A stretch of DNA of 64,000 nucleotides, taken from Mactromeris polynyma. Lineage: Eukaryota; Mollusca; Bivalvia; Venerida; Mactridae. The position numbers were made by a program, and so were the translations under genes. Numbering within the stretch: the stretch's first letter is position 1; each line of letters begins with the position of its first letter. Under the pieces are notes generated by a model. It made no database searches and was not told where the DNA came from. It saw nothing but the letters and a program-made list of their open reading frames with translations. The stretch is from NCBI GenBank assembly GCA_032209605.1, contig JASFXZ010000057.1, forward strand, positions 1,116,001-1,180,000, in the 5' to 3' direction. Below are positions 29,701 through 41,700 of this stretch, in pieces.

Positions 29701-32700
29701 TGTTGAGGTTGGTTGAATAAAGAGCAAAACAGTGAAAATGGACTTGAAAATTGTGTTCTTATTATTGAGGAGGTCTTATTATTGAAGTGGTCTTTAAGTG
29801 AGGTTTTACTGTTGTCATATCAGGTATGATCCTGCTTAATATGTATGAAGATATTATGCCAATGTCATGTTCTTCTTTTGTGTGTTAATTAGATTGAAAG
29901 ATCTAGATTAACCCTTTGTCCGTAAAAACGTTAATCCAAGGACTAGTGCATAATTTACAAAAGTACATTCAATGTTTGAACAACCACTGCTGCTACTTTG
30001 AGCAGTTGATAAAGAATATTCCCACAGCTTTTTCAAGTATGTTTTCCATTATAAAATGGGCGATCATGTCAATACCATTAAACTTAATTTGACTATGTAA
30101 TAATACTGTGTAAATATTGGCTGAATGAAAGAATTAATCTACTGACCAAAACTTTCAATATTTGCATAATTTCATAAAGTTATTTTGCAATGTTCTTAGA
30201 TTTATTTAATCGCAATGTGTAAATATCGTGGTAAAACTGTCACTGTTTGTATGGCACTTCTAAGATTTAGTTTGTGCTCAAAGTAATTATGGGATATAGA
30301 AAATTTGAACTTGTTGCAAATTTGTTTGACAAGATTTGTTCATGGTAGAATGGTTAGATTTATAAATAGCGTTTATTTGACTGAATGTCGGAAATGAAAC
30401 TGCTCTGTTCCTGGGAGTATTGGAGGGAGGGTTACAGCACAAGGGGATTTTTATTTTTTAAAGTACTTGTACTTTACCTGGACATAAACAGCAAATCAGC
30501 TGTTTGACTTCTGTGGTAAGGTCAAACATTCTTGGGTATACATGTACAGAGTGAAATTTGAAGAATTTACTGAATCGCAAGATAAAGAAATATCATATTT
30601 TGCCTTTAATCTTCAGAATGCTTTAATTTCTGTTAATAGATATAGAAATGATAGGAAATGTTTAGAACAAGAACCATAAGCTTATTTCATAAAATACAAG
30701 AGTTACTACACCTTTAAACTATTATAAACACAAGGGTACCTGCTTGTCTGGGGTTAAACTCATACTAAAGGGGTGTCAATGATGCTTTCTGTATAGATAA
30801 ATGTTACAAAGACCCAAATCCTTCACTAAAGTATTGCAGATTTATCTCTCTTCTGTACTATTTTAAAATAATATTATCAACACTTGTCTGCGGTAAATAT
30901 TGAAGCGTACTGAATTGATCTCTCTGAAATTTGAGTCAGATGGATAATCCACAAGTAAAGGATTGTGTTGAGTTAAAGAAATATATCTCTGTCACATCTT
31001 GTTGCTAATTAAGTCCCATTTGGCTCATTTCTAAAATTAGCCCGAGATCTCAGCAACTGTAAGTATTAATGTAGTTCTCACATTGGAGATATACAAGGGC
31101 TGGAATCGCAACATTGATCAGAAGAAGTTCTCCAAATGGGGTTGCAATGCATTTGTGATTACTTTCATTACTTTTGAGGTTCTATATTTTACCTTATATT
31201 TATGCAAGATTTGGGTCACTTTCTGAACATGAATTCAAATGGAAGAAAACAGGTATAATATCGGTTACAATATCCATATTGTGTTACAATATACAGGTAC
31301 ATGTATATTTTCAATAATCATTGAGCAAGGTATGAAAACTGAGCAAGCTTTTGGGCAAAAAAACCCTGCTCAAAAGTCATCATATTAAATATGTTCTTTG
31401 CCTTGGACGTACCATTAAAGATTATGCTGTAATGAACTTAAGGGCAAGGGGAAATTGATAAAAATTTGATCAGACATTTCAATTATAGAATCGGAAGGGG
31501 AATTGATTTCTTTTTTGAGATTGCAGGGGAAAATGGATAAAAAATCAGCATTGAGGAGCCAAAACATTGTCAGTGGGTTGACCATATATAAACACTCTGT
31601 GTTGTCATGATAATGATTTGTATAACTGTCTATAAATGACATTTTATATCTTGTCACTGAAGCAATTTGATTTTTCGTTCCCATTTAATCGGATTTGTCT
31701 CCTAACATTTTCGCACCCATGAGGATGCAAAATTTCGAAAATATCTCATCATCATGTCTGCTGCCTCTAGATTTAGGTCAGGTACTGAATCAAGAAAACC
31801 TCCTTATATGTAAGTTTGTACTAAGAGTTTGTATGAAGAAAATACTGTACTAGCGACTCTAGCATGAAGTTGTAACAATATTATATGGAACATTCATTTA
31901 CAAATACTCTTATAGATTAAACTTCGATAAAAATAGTTCAATAGTTATACCCCCGCTCATATAACATTTGGTCAGTTGGTCTGTCCGTCTGTTGACTATG
32001 CTGTCAGACTGAAAAAAGTTTTTGAGCAATCTGCTTCCACACCTTTAAAGGGATTGTGATGAAACTTAATCATTCATATGATGTATGTAAAGGGTAGATG
32101 TGTTTGATTTTTATGTTTTTCTTGGTACAGGCATTACAGCGTTACATGCGCTATGAATTTGACTGAATGTTAACTGTGACATTATTGGTACGCGAGAGGT
32201 TTTGGAGGAAACATTCGGTAGTTTCATAGTTTTAATACCATTACAAGTGCAAGGAGCATTACCTATATTTTACTATGTCGGTTCTAATATTGCATTAATT
32301 GTCACCCAGTGCCTGAATTTCATATTGAAAAATACCACAGTGCTTGAATATTCTGTGAGTGTTGTATCTTCAACCATATCTATAATATTGCAGAATAACC
32401 ATTCGGTGTTCATTTATATGTATAAGAAATGTATTAATGGTATAACTTAAATGTTGATGCTAGCTTTAAATCATAATTATTGTTATCTTATAAATAATGT
32501 ATGCAAACTTTAGTGTGTTTGTAAATTTACAAGATTTAGACGAGTTGTTAGGTAGAAAATATATTGGGGAAAAAAACACCTAAAAATATTTATAATAATT
32601 ATTTGGCCTAGCATGACTGTTAATATGGATATATTCATATGATCTGATGTTGGGTATGTATATTTGATATGTAACTTGATAAAAAGCATACACTTCCTTA

Positions 32701-35700
32701 CCATTATAAAACCGGTTTTACTTCTTTCTAATCAGCTACTATAATGTTCTATCAACTCAATGCTGAACTATCTTTAATGTATATAAACGGTAACATTACA
32801 TGCTACAGTATGACACAGAACACTTAACGGAATGTATCAAAACATGGTGTTTAAATAATTTATTATAAATTTCTAAATATGTACTAAATTGACATCAAAC
32901 TGTCCAAAAACTGTAAAAAAAACCCAGATCAGGTATGTTTTGGCTACACTATAATAAGTTACCAATATGTGTGTTTTCTTTATATTTTCTCAGATTAATG
33001 TTTGTTTCGTGTTTATGCAAGGTTTGTAGTAATCAAATTAAAGCTACCATTCGCCTGCATTGTTTGCTGTTACAGTTGATGTTTTGGATAAAATCTTTCG
33101 TTGTTTCTGTTGTGATAAAATTTCTATTGGATCAATTATTGTTTGCTTTGAAAGTGGCTTTTAACAGAGTGGCATTGCATGTATTTAATTGATAAATCAG
33201 GTTTGTAATTTCATTTTGTTGTCTTTTCGTCATTAATATTTTATTGTTTTTGTGATTAATTCATTAATGCAGGTTTTGTTCATTACTGGTGTTATTGCAG
33301 TTATATTGTGCAGAATTCTTGAAATAATGCTCTAGATCTGGAATTTATTGTGTTAGACTTGTCTGTTACTGAAGAAATTAATTAAGATGCTTCATCAATT
33401 GATGAATAGGGAAATATAAGTTGACAGTCTCAATGTTTTTAGTATTAAGCTAACTATAATTGATAATTGACACAAATTACTTTATTGTTTAATTGACATA
33501 CCTAAACACTGTCCTTATAGTTAGTCAGCTTTCATGCGAGCTAATCGAGCTAATCGTGATTTTCTATTAATTACCAATTATTTATTGGTTTTTCATGGAT
33601 GAATCTTGAATTGCTACTGAGTGTTACAGTCCGGGCAAAGATTAATTTAACAGGTGGGATTTTACGTGGTTTTATTACTAAAAGACCCGGTGTGGTTTTA
33701 AACTAGAAATCACATTTATATCACAAAAAGATGAATGGGTAGTTTGATATTGACATGTTTCTAAACCAAAAAGACTGGCTGATTTTAGTTATCTGGGCAA
33801 AGTACCGGTCAAAAAGACTGGCTGATTTTAGTTATCTGGGCAAAGTACCGGTCAAAAAGACTGGCTGATTTTAGTTATCTGGGCAAAGTACCGGTCAAAA
33901 AGACTGGCTGATTTTAGTTATCTGGGCAAAGTACCGGTATGGATTTTGAGAGATGGTGGAGGATTTTCTAAATTTGATCAGGAACATTGAAGGACGTTAG
34001 GTTTCATTACATCAGAGACGTTTTTCATACGCGTTTTCATATCAGAAATCGTCATATTCAACAGTTTATGCCTTATGTTCTTCAGTGAGAGAAAAATTCT
34101 TCGAAGAAAGTCTGGAGTTGAATTTCTTATTTATTGCAAATTATGTCAATTTCAGTGAAATGAAAATTAATTTCGTCGGAAGAACGTCATTCCGTACCAA
34201 ATATGTAAAAACTAAATTTCATACATAAGTACAAAATATATGAAATGCCGCTTTAAGCAGCTGTTGACATTGTGTATGGTATCAATACTTTCATTAATTC
34301 AATTTTTCAAAAGAAAACTGTCAAGATTTGAAAATCTAAGCCTGTAACATCGTTAATGATAATCTTATACCTAGTTGTCAGCCAAACTTCTATTTCTACA
34401 CTATCTCTTTGTTTCTGTTGGTATTCCTTTGATCCACATGACAAGATAGTTGTGAGGTAATTTTCTTCTATCCTAATCAGGTTGTCGTCTTTGTGTATTG
34501 ATTATGTATAATTGTTTTGGCTGTTAGCAATTTCACGTTTATATGACACCTTGCGTGGCAACAAAAGTGGTTTTGTAATGTTTGGTTTAACATGCAAACA
34601 ACACATCTAATGTCTATATTCAATTCTTTTACTGTTAGCATTATCATTTATCTTCGGTCTTGCTAAAGTAATTTGATCATGTAAAATCTGAGAGAATGTT
34701 AGATTTTACCAGAAAAAGTAATTTTCCCAACTTTGGAAAAACTGTCATTGATGGAGAGATTGTTTTCAATGTGATACAAATAACATATTATCTTGATAAA
34801 TGAACCAGGCCAGGTCTATGAGCTGTCAGCTGGTTGATTACTCCATTCCTATTTATGATTTAGTTTGTGTATATGATGTCAAGAATGATATTCTGAGAGG
34901 GAAAAATCAATTCTTGTGTATAGTATACTAGAGTAATGACACCTTCTATATGAAAAGACAAGATCAGCACATCGTATCATGTAATAAATACAACTGGACA
35001 TCAATATTGGATGAAGTGTTACAGTTTCTAAGGCCCTGCTCCCACTACAGCTCCCAATACAGTCTCGGCAAAGGTTAGCCTTTTTCTCGCCCCTGTGTTG
35101 CCGAGGCCCCTGTGGGCGTATAAGATATTGAATTAAAGACAAAAACATCTGAAGAGGCTGGCTGAAGGTTCCCCGAGCATTGGGAATTATTCCCAAACCC
35201 ACCTGCAATAAGTCACCTACAAGTTTGCTGATGCAGTCATCACCACCAAATTTTATTGCATGCATGTTTTTGGCTGCTCAAGAGTTGGAGACCCCCTAAA
35301 CAACAACTCAGGAAGCTTGGAGAACATTTGGATGATTTGTGTCACTATGCCACCAAATATTTTATCACCAAGTATTGGCACACTGTAGTGTGACCGTAGC
35401 ATAAGAGATTGGTTAGTTGTGCTTTTTGTCACACATGTGTAACCTTTTGGTCATTTTTTGGTAATATAAACCTTACTCCAATAAATTTCAAATTTTCATT
35501 TGGTAGTAACTTGCATTACAACTCTCTGTAAGATGTCAATATAGTTTCTAATTGAATCACTTTAAGAAGTATATAGACCTATATTTATCCAGATTCTTGT
35601 CAAAGAAGGCATTCTGCTAGACCTGATATCAAACTTGTACTGTCCTAATCTAGGCATGCTGGGTACCTAGGCGTTTGTTATATGCTGCTGCTATGTTCTT

Positions 35701-38700
35701 ACTTATTGCCTGTTTTGAAACACAGTTAAATGGATGTGCAAAGTAGAAAGGTAAACTGATAAAAGATAAAATGGTGCTGCAGTCTTGTCACTAAAAATGC
35801 ACAGAAATGAACAATGGTATTTGCCAGTTATCTAAGTTTTTTGCCCATCGTATACCTTTTGTTTACTCTTTTGACAATAGATTCACACAGGTTTTTTCTT
35901 TTGACTGTAAACTCTGTGTTTTTTTTAACCGCTTTCATTTTTATATTTGAACTTATTGTATTGTATCCTACTTGTAGTAAAGTTTTCCATGCATGTACCT
36001 GTACTTTTTTTCCAAACCATGGATTAAACTTGGTATTTGTAATGATTTATTTCTGAGATTTTACATTTTGTGTTTTTAGGCGGATGTAATGTGTTGACTA
36101 GACCAGCGACAACATTGACATGTAACCCATCATGCTCTGTGAAAAACTCATATTGCAACGATACAAACTATTGTATATGTCTTGAAAATTACGAACCTAC
36201 GTATAACCGCTTGAAAGTGCTCATTGAATGTTCTAAGATGGATAACTCTACAGACTCCAGTCCAGCTTCAGATTCAGTTACACTGCCCAGTAAGTATACT
36301 AGGGATTGAACCCATACATATCAATGGTGCGGGTATCCTTACATTGAACTTCTTATTTGTTGAAGCAAAAACTCTTAAGAGCTCTATGTATACAAGATCC
36401 AAAAGTTTTGGTATGTCACCTTTGTGTGAGATTGATCCTACTATTGCCTGGCACTGTATATTCCATTTTTCGGCACAGCCGTACTAACATGGTTTTGCTA
36501 TTTGCATAGCAGTGTTGGGTAAACCTATCAAATCTTACGTTAACCACCGAGGCAATTTCTCTTCAAGAGAACAACTTGTGTAAGCTTGATGCAGATTGGT
36601 TAACTTTTCGATAAAGGGTACGTTACCTTACCTCTCTCTGCAGCAACTTTGTTTGGGTGATAAAATTTTTGACTGTTGTGAGGGCACCGTGTTGCTCTAT
36701 AGAGATCAATTTGGTTAAACTCTTCTTTAATGTCCTTGTCATCCCCTGTTACGTGTAGATCTCATTTTCAAAGCTTCATTATAGACCTACCCTATGTTGA
36801 GATGTTTCAATGTCATTTTCTGTACAGAATTGTATCGGTTTTTGTAATATCTTCAAGTGGTGGCAACACAGATGAATTACTTGAAAACATCTGACTAACA
36901 TTATATTCCAGACAGTGTGCTGCTAAATAATGATTTTATAATTATGCGATGTTTGTGTAAATGACCTTATCATTATTTGCAGATACATGTAGTGTTTCTA
37001 TTACTGAACCAAAGCAGTCTTTAATTCTTGTTGATTGTATAGTAAGGTCTCACTTAAAGGCCAATTTGAGGCCAAATTAAAGCCACATCATTTATACAAT
37101 CTTATTTTCATGGACATTTTCCTTGTTGATCGGACCACCTTGCAACTAAGACCAACTTTCTTCAAAACCAATGTCGTTCTTTTTATTGAGGTTTCACTTT
37201 GTATAACTTAATAATATATAGCAAAATTTAAGCCTGAACAATTACGCAAACATTTCTTGCAAGGGATTTTTGGCAAATCTTATTTGGCAGGCAGAGGACA
37301 TGTGCAGTAATATTATGTCATGTTGAATTTATTGAAAATATGAAACATTTGTTATCCGTTTCATGTCTGTCAATGCATCTTGTCATTTAGATGTGTCTGT
37401 TGTGAGACAAGAACTTTTATCTAGAATTAAAACATATTTCCTTGTACTGCCAGTTTAGTTCCTAAATGATAAACATCATGCATCTTTCAAATCCCTTTGA
37501 TAGAGTTTTGTGGACTATTTGTCCAATGGTCTGTCAGCTAAGACATTCCTTTAAATATTCAAAATACGGATACTGAGGCCTAGTATCAATTTCAAAATGT
37601 TCTGCTGTTGCTGTAGGCAACCTTGGGCATAAATTGAATACTGTAGAAAGTGCATTATGAAAAAGATAACTGCAAGTCTTTTTCACTTCTATCCTTTTAT
37701 TTTGTATGTGCTTTGAAGAAGAATTGCTGCTGGTTAAAGTCTAGATCTGTTTCTAGATTGAAATGTTGTTAACTTTATTATTTCTTCTCATCACTATGTT
37801 GACATTATAAGCCATGATAATTACATTTATGTTGATAGAATGTTACCGAATGTAATCTTTAAACTGTGTCACTTCAGGCAGACCAATTACAATTCTACAG
37901 ACATTAGAAGTTTTTGATTAATAATTGGCTCAAACCTCAATGTTTGCTTTAATTGGATGATGTTCTGAAAACAGCCTGGTCTGTTATTGCATTTTGCAGT
38001 CATTGTTTTACAGTTTGATAATTTGTAGCATAGAGTGTTTGGGATACATGTCTAAACCATGTATGTTTCAGCTGCTCTTTGAATCGAGTGTCTTTGTCAT
38101 GTTCCCATAGCATTGCTGTAATTTGACTGTTTTAAAGTAACTGTTGACAATTGTATAATTAAATTACTGACTGTAAAATTATTGGATGAGGAATGTCGTG
38201 TAACCTGGCTGTTAAGATACTCGTAGGAATGGAAACCAATTATTCTGTCTGCAACTTGCATTTATCTTGTTAACATCTCATCAAATGTTTACATTTCGTG
38301 CTACCTAAAGATCTTGTGTTTTCTAGACTGCATTAATTATTATACCCTGTGAAAAGATTTGTTACAGTTCATGAATTATTCATGAATAGTTCATGTTCAC
38401 AATTCATGAAAAAATCATGAAATTCCTTGAAGTCTAGATGAGACTAATTCTTGAAATGTTCATGATATTATCTGTTCATGAATTGGATATGATTCATGAA
38501 CAGTCCATGAACAGTCAATGAAGTACAATCAAGAATCTTTATTGGACATTTCATTCCAAAACATTCTTGAATTGTTCATGAACTATTCAACAACCCAGTA
38601 TTTTATGTCCAGTTCATTACAGGTTCATGAACACTAAGGTTCATGAACAGTTCATGAACTTTTTCCTATACAGCATCATAGTCTCATTTAGACTTCATGT

Positions 38701-41700
38701 TCTGGACATGAATTGTTCAAGATGCTTGAACATAAGATACATATTCTCAGTGTCTCTTTTAACTTTATTTGAATATACAGTAGACATTGCTCGAGCGACC
38801 ACCTGTAATAAGCGACTTTTCTATTAAACGACCACTTAAATTCCCGCCCGAGCGTTTTTACTATATAAATGGTATCTATTAAACGACTTTTCTATAACGC
38901 GACCAGCGACCGCATTAAACCAGTCCCGACAGGTAAAAAAGGATAGTTAAATAATCCATTAAACGACCGCATGCACTTAATCCCATTGCGCATTTCACAC
39001 CTTATTCACAACTGCATTCGCGCATTGTCCTTTAAACAATTGAATAAACAATTAGGCGTGATAAATGCGACCAGGTAATTACTCGGCGACACAGTTATAA
39101 AACGTCATGTAAAAATCGTGTCATATATGTGTCCGTTTAAGCGCGAGTCTCGATTGTAAATGGATTACACAGCATAAACGCTCATAATTTCTACAAGAAC
39201 CAAGTTCATGTAACGTCGTTGCTAAGCGACTAACGTTGCTTGATGTCACCGAGTTTTTACATTACGATGTCCCGAGAAGAAATATGCGAGATGTAATTTG
39301 TGTACCATCTCGCCCGCTTTTATCTTTACTTGAAAGATTGTCGTACCGACAAACTTCTTATTTTCACTGAGAGAATAAAAATGTCAGACAAAAACACATC
39401 GCATAATTTAAGTCTGGGTTTAAATGTGTAAACACTCACTTTGTTTAGTATGTTATCCATTTTAAAGACCCCGTAAAATCATTGCCTTATGGAAAAACCG
39501 TTTATTACTATCAGCCTGTCTTAATACGCACATGGAATAAAGTTTTAGAATTATTCCAGTTAATATAGCTGTCAAAACTTCGTCACTGAATTCATGACGT
39601 CACACCATGCGCAGATTCGTGTTACTGTGATGAGTACACTGTAGAGTTATTTATTTATAGACTGAAAATTATTATGTACCCGTGTAAATGTGTGTGTGTC
39701 TGTGTTTCGCCTTTTACTTTTGCGTTAGTTAGAAAATTTTGCGCGTGTGATAAGAACATTCTTGAATTTTAAGCACGAGGCCACTACACTATTCAACGTA
39801 CATGAAGCTTGTCATATTAGATAACTTACTTGGAATTTAAGAATTAGGCACTTGTCCAGTGTTCTATCGCCTAGTGAGCTGATAGAGTGGTTTAAATTTA
39901 CGAGCTTTGTTTCACACCATAGATACATATGAATGGAAAGAGGATGGTATTTATACGTTTTGATTGTTCAGTACGACATTCATTTGTACTTTAACTTTCG
40001 TTAAATTTGTTGATATCTATTAAGAGACCACTTTATTAAGCGACCACTTTTTGGCCGTCCCTTGGGTGGTCTCTTAATACAATGTCTACTGTATAGATAC
40101 AATGTAATAAAACAATTTCAAGGTAACTGAAAATTAAGGAACCTTGTGAAAAATTGGTTCAGTTATCTTACAAAAAAACAACACATTTATTTGGTATACA
40201 GTTAATACTTCCATTTCAGCTGATGGCCCTACTAATGTTTGGATGTATGCGGTGATAGCTGTGGCAACATTATTCATCATATTTCTGGCTGTAGCATGCT
40301 ATACCATGAGGTACTTCAATATATTTCCAGTTTCTGTAGCCAGCTGTTTTATTAAGAAAATGCAGTGGCATGGCACTTGTTGCAAGGACATTTTTAAGTC
40401 ATTTATTCTGAGTGTATGCCCTCTGCTCAAAGAAAAGTGGGTACATTTGTTTGCCCATGTTATATCAGTTTGTAAATCATTGTTTTCCCTGCATAACGGA
40501 AGTAGAATGATGATGTAGAATTCATAGTCACAGCACCATTTCTATGAGTCTATGCACACTCGCATAAGCTTTATTTGCTCATGTTTACTGTCTTACATTA
40601 GCGAGTCGTTGCAAGCGCCTCGCTGAATGGATGTAGACGCACGTTGATTCGCCTGTCTAATTATAGAAAATATCAGTCCTGCGGGAGTTATAAAGCAGAG
40701 GGTGATTATGAATGTATTGGAATAAGCGCTCAATGCTAAAGGAGAGAAGTGTGGCATCTATCTCCAAAAGTATAGGCTCCTGAGTCATAAATCTTTACAG
40801 GAATGTTCACAAACATGTATAGTTGTGCACCTGGGGTATCATGTATAATTAGGCCCAGTAAATGCAAAGTTATGGCCCTTGACTTATCACCATAATCAGT
40901 ACAGTTGTTCACTTTGTAATTTTGATACCCATTTACAAACTATGAGCATAATAATAGTATTTGCTTTTGTGACAAAGGCTGCAAGTGGGGGCATCTGTGT
41001 CCTGTGGACACATTTCTAGTTTATTTGTAATTTCATTTGTAATGTTACAAACAGGATGTCTTTTATAAGAGTGGTGTTTGTGGAGGACATTTTATCGGAT
41101 TTTGCACAATAAAAAATTACATCTGTCTTAATTTTGTTGTTTGCAGTGAATTTTTCCACAAAGGACCAAGACCAAGAAACAAGCGGGGCGACGATAAAAG
41201 TATAGAAGGTGCTGATAGGATAGATGGCATGATGATTGCTGAAACTGAGCTTGGCTCATGTAATCACGTGACGCACGGTGCGCCCATTGTTAAGTCCGAA
41301 ATAGATAGCATATCTGTGATTAGTGCTGATAGATGTACTCCACCAATATATGTACGTGCACCTGCATGTGATATGAACGTGGGCACGAGCATGCATCATA
41401 GCGAACGTAGCCTGAATGATGATTCCCCTGATTTTGTTGAGCATTATTCGGTCATGCATGATCATGCTCACTTGAATGGAAGTGGTGGTAAATGTAATGA
41501 TATGCATGTATCCCAAAATTCCACCTGCTATAAGAAAAAGTCAAATGTTGCTTATAATGAATGTTGTGATGTGACTGATACTAAGAAAAATTCTGATCAA
41601 TCTTCTGTGTCTAATTGTCAGCATGCTTTGTATTCAGAAGTTGACTCAAAATCTGGTAAAATCACTTCCACACTAAAAACTGTAAATCCCATTGCAAAAC

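Larger units (their letters stand above)
11235..36079 (+). other. Giant THSD7 intron, 24.8 kb
   Basis: Spans from GTAAGT at 11235 to TTTTTAG at 36079 and interrupts one TSP1 repeat. I examined open frames inside it on both strands and recognised no protein family. It is filled with the SINEs, MITEs and tandem repeats listed separately. Stretches with nothing recognised include about 12.0-12.7, 12.9-14.7, 14.9-17.6, 18.0-19.6, 22-23.5, 24.7-26.4, 26.7-29.6, 29.9-31.9, 32.2-33.7 and 34.0-35.0 kb; they are AT-rich (for example a T-rich/A-rich inverted stretch near 25645-25690). Confidence 0.7.
36290..40219 (+). other. THSD7 intron, 3.9 kb
   Basis: Holds the possible MITE at 37040-37203, the TTCATGAA cluster and the 1.3-kb transposon. 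Nothing recognised in about 36.3-37.0 and 37.2-38.3 kb. Confidence 0.7.

Noticed and set aside
34879..35265. 128-codon open frame on the minus strand
   Set aside because: No recognisable family, no splice context, and the sequence looks repeat-like; kept only as an unclassified block.
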